Assembly (NCBI GenBank): GCA_002696705.1
Contig: NZSH01000074.1
Location: 9,574-16,989 of the forward strand
From: Woeseiaceae bacterium
GTDB taxonomy: Bacteria; Acidobacteriota; Vicinamibacteria; Vicinamibacterales; UBA823
Direction: 5' to 3'
Length of the DNA: 7,416 nucleotides
Part shown: in pieces, positions 6,616-7,416 of the stretch
How positions within the stretch are numbered: position 1 is the first letter of the stretch
How the letters are laid out: the number at the start of each line of letters is the position of its first letter
Translations under genes and position numbers: made by a program
The notes under the pieces: generated by a model
Told to the model about the DNA's origin: nothing
What the model saw: the letters and a program-made list of their open reading frames with translations, nothing else
The model's database searches: none

Positions 6616-7350
6616 CTAGACTGGCTTCCTAGCCAGACAAACTATTGAACTTCCTATAGGAAGGTCTATTAGACGCAAAACTCCTGCCTCGATAGTGAGC
6701 ATAAGTGAAAGCAATCCATTCAATGGTGCGGACGGCACTCGAAAGTCGGATTTACTTTCCAGACCGCGTAACCGCTGCAACAGTCTAGCTGCGAGCATTG
6801 GTAAAAAGATCGAGGCGTTCGTGTGGGTGATTCTTTCTACCCGAAAACCCCCTCGCTCAAGTGCTCTACGGAGCCGAGCACGTGAGTACCGGCGACGCTC
6901 TCCGACGAAACGCGAATGATTCCCTGTGAGCATGTTCATGGCCGGAACATTGACGATTATTGCCCCTCCCGGGCGTACGAGACGATACATCTCATTAATG
7001 GCAGCCTGCTCCCTTCCATCTTCGAGGCAATACAAGACATCGAAGGAGGTTGCCACATCGAAGCTATCATCGGGGAAAGGTGCTTGTGTGGCCGAGGCGC
7101 ACGCAACTCGGTTGTGCCCCGCTTCTAGAGCGAAAGTGATGCCGGTCCAAGTAAGGTCAAAGCCGAACGATCGGCCATATTTCTTAAGGATCGTCAAATT
7201 TGCACCCGTACCGCAACCACAGTCGAGAATAAGAGGTCGGGAAACACCTTTTGTAGCTTCTGTAAGGAAAGGCTTCACAAACAGACGAAAGCCGCGGTAC
7301 CAGAAATGCCTACGCTCCGCCCGGTGTGTCGCTCTTAGTAAATCGTCCAC
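6616..7350 (-). CDS. Class I SAM-dependent methyltransferase (Methyltransf_11 type), substrate unknown
   Basis: A complete 244-residue methyltransferase. Motif I is ILDCGCGTGAN (41-51), the acidic residue binding the SAM ribose is Asp65 in FGFDLT, PFPDDSFDVA lies at 91-100, and LVRPGG at 124-129 is the usual strand before the substrate half. The N-terminus carries RHFWYRGFR (14-22), which I associate with methyltransferases found beside glycosyltransferases in polysaccharide or lipid-linked sugar gene sets. Residues 174-240 are rich in leucine and may lie against a membrane, but no clear transmembrane segment stands out. The start is GTG at 7350: a TAG lies only five codons upstream in frame and no ATG lies between. 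It begins one base after the TGA of an upstream open frame (TGAGGTG), suggesting translational coupling. Substrate and pathway cannot be told from this window. Confidence 0.85.
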   Translation of the reverse strand: MDDLLRATHRAERRHFWYRGFRLFVKPFLTEATKGVSRPLILDCGCGTGANLTILKKYGRSFGFDLTWTGITFALEAGHNRVACASATQAPFPDDSFDVATSFDVLYCLEDGREQAAINEMYRLVRPGGAIIVNVPAMNMLTGNHSRFVGERRRYSRARLRRALERGGFRVERITHTNASIFLPMLAARLLQRLRGLESKSDFRVPSAPLNGLLSLMLTIEAGVLRLIDLPIGSSIVCLARKPV

Positions 7351-7351
7351 C

Positions 7352-7416
7352 TCATAGAGATTCTAGCCTTTCTTGTGCCCTCGTAACCGATGTGGGATCA
7401 GAAGGATTTGGTATAG
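7352..7416 (-). CDS. C-terminal end of an upstream gene (partial, unidentified)
   Basis: On the minus strand, 20 codons plus two bases run from the right edge to a TGA at 7354-7352 and read IPNPSDPTSVTRAQERLESL. The stop is one base before the methyltransferase GTG, the spacing expected inside an operon. A second frame is also open to the edge (stop at 7365-7363, ending RLRGHKKG), so the choice rests on the tight spacing and on the plausible composition. The fragment is too short to identify. Confidence 0.4.
   Translation of the reverse strand, partial: IPNPSDPTSVTRAQERLESL

Noticed and set aside
6926..7357. Plus-strand open frame of 143 codons
   Set aside because: It lies wholly antisense to the methyltransferase gene, whose motifs are clear, and its own translation shows no family features.

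Overview
The window looks like ordinary chromosomal DNA from a bacterium with a base composition near 50% G+C (judged by eye, not counted). The protein sequences (MoaE, RF1, the COG3375-type GNAT protein and the methyltransferase) remind me most of Acidobacteriota or a neighbouring phylum. That is an impression from recall, not a result. There are no insertion sequences, phage genes, CRISPR repeats, rRNA or tRNA genes, and nothing that looks recently acquired.

Layout. Bases 1-2363 (minus strand) hold most of the isoleucyl-tRNA synthetase gene ileS, whose 3' end runs off the left edge. A 210-base divergent intergenic region (2364-2573) separates it from a plus-strand gene for a GNAT-fold acyltransferase (2574-3407). 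That gene converges on a compact minus-strand cluster, read from right to left: moaE (6515-6006), moaD (6015-5758), prfA (5721-4642), prmC (4642-3788) and a HIT-family nucleotide hydrolase (3782-3423). Overlaps of 10 bases (moaE/moaD) and 1 base (prfA/prmC) and gaps of 36 and 5 bases suggest a single operon. After a 100-base gap comes a minus-strand SAM-dependent methyltransferase (7350-6616). Its start sits one base after the stop of a further open frame that enters from the right edge (7416-7352).

How the genes work together. RF1 (prfA) ends translation at UAA and UAG codons, and PrmC methylates the glutamine of its GGQ loop, so this pair is one functional unit. IleS also serves translation. 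MoaE and MoaD are the two subunits of molybdopterin synthase and form the second unit. The HIT protein and the GNAT enzyme have no obvious partner here.

I did not find a convincing new system. The points most worth a second look are a MoaD that carries four residues after its terminal Gly-Gly, an exact match to the first 12 positions of the T-box motif just before the GNAT start codon, the joining of moaED to prfA-prmC, a HIGT version of the HIGH signature in IleS, and the scarcity of Shine-Dalgarno sequences, with a possible leaderless moaE.
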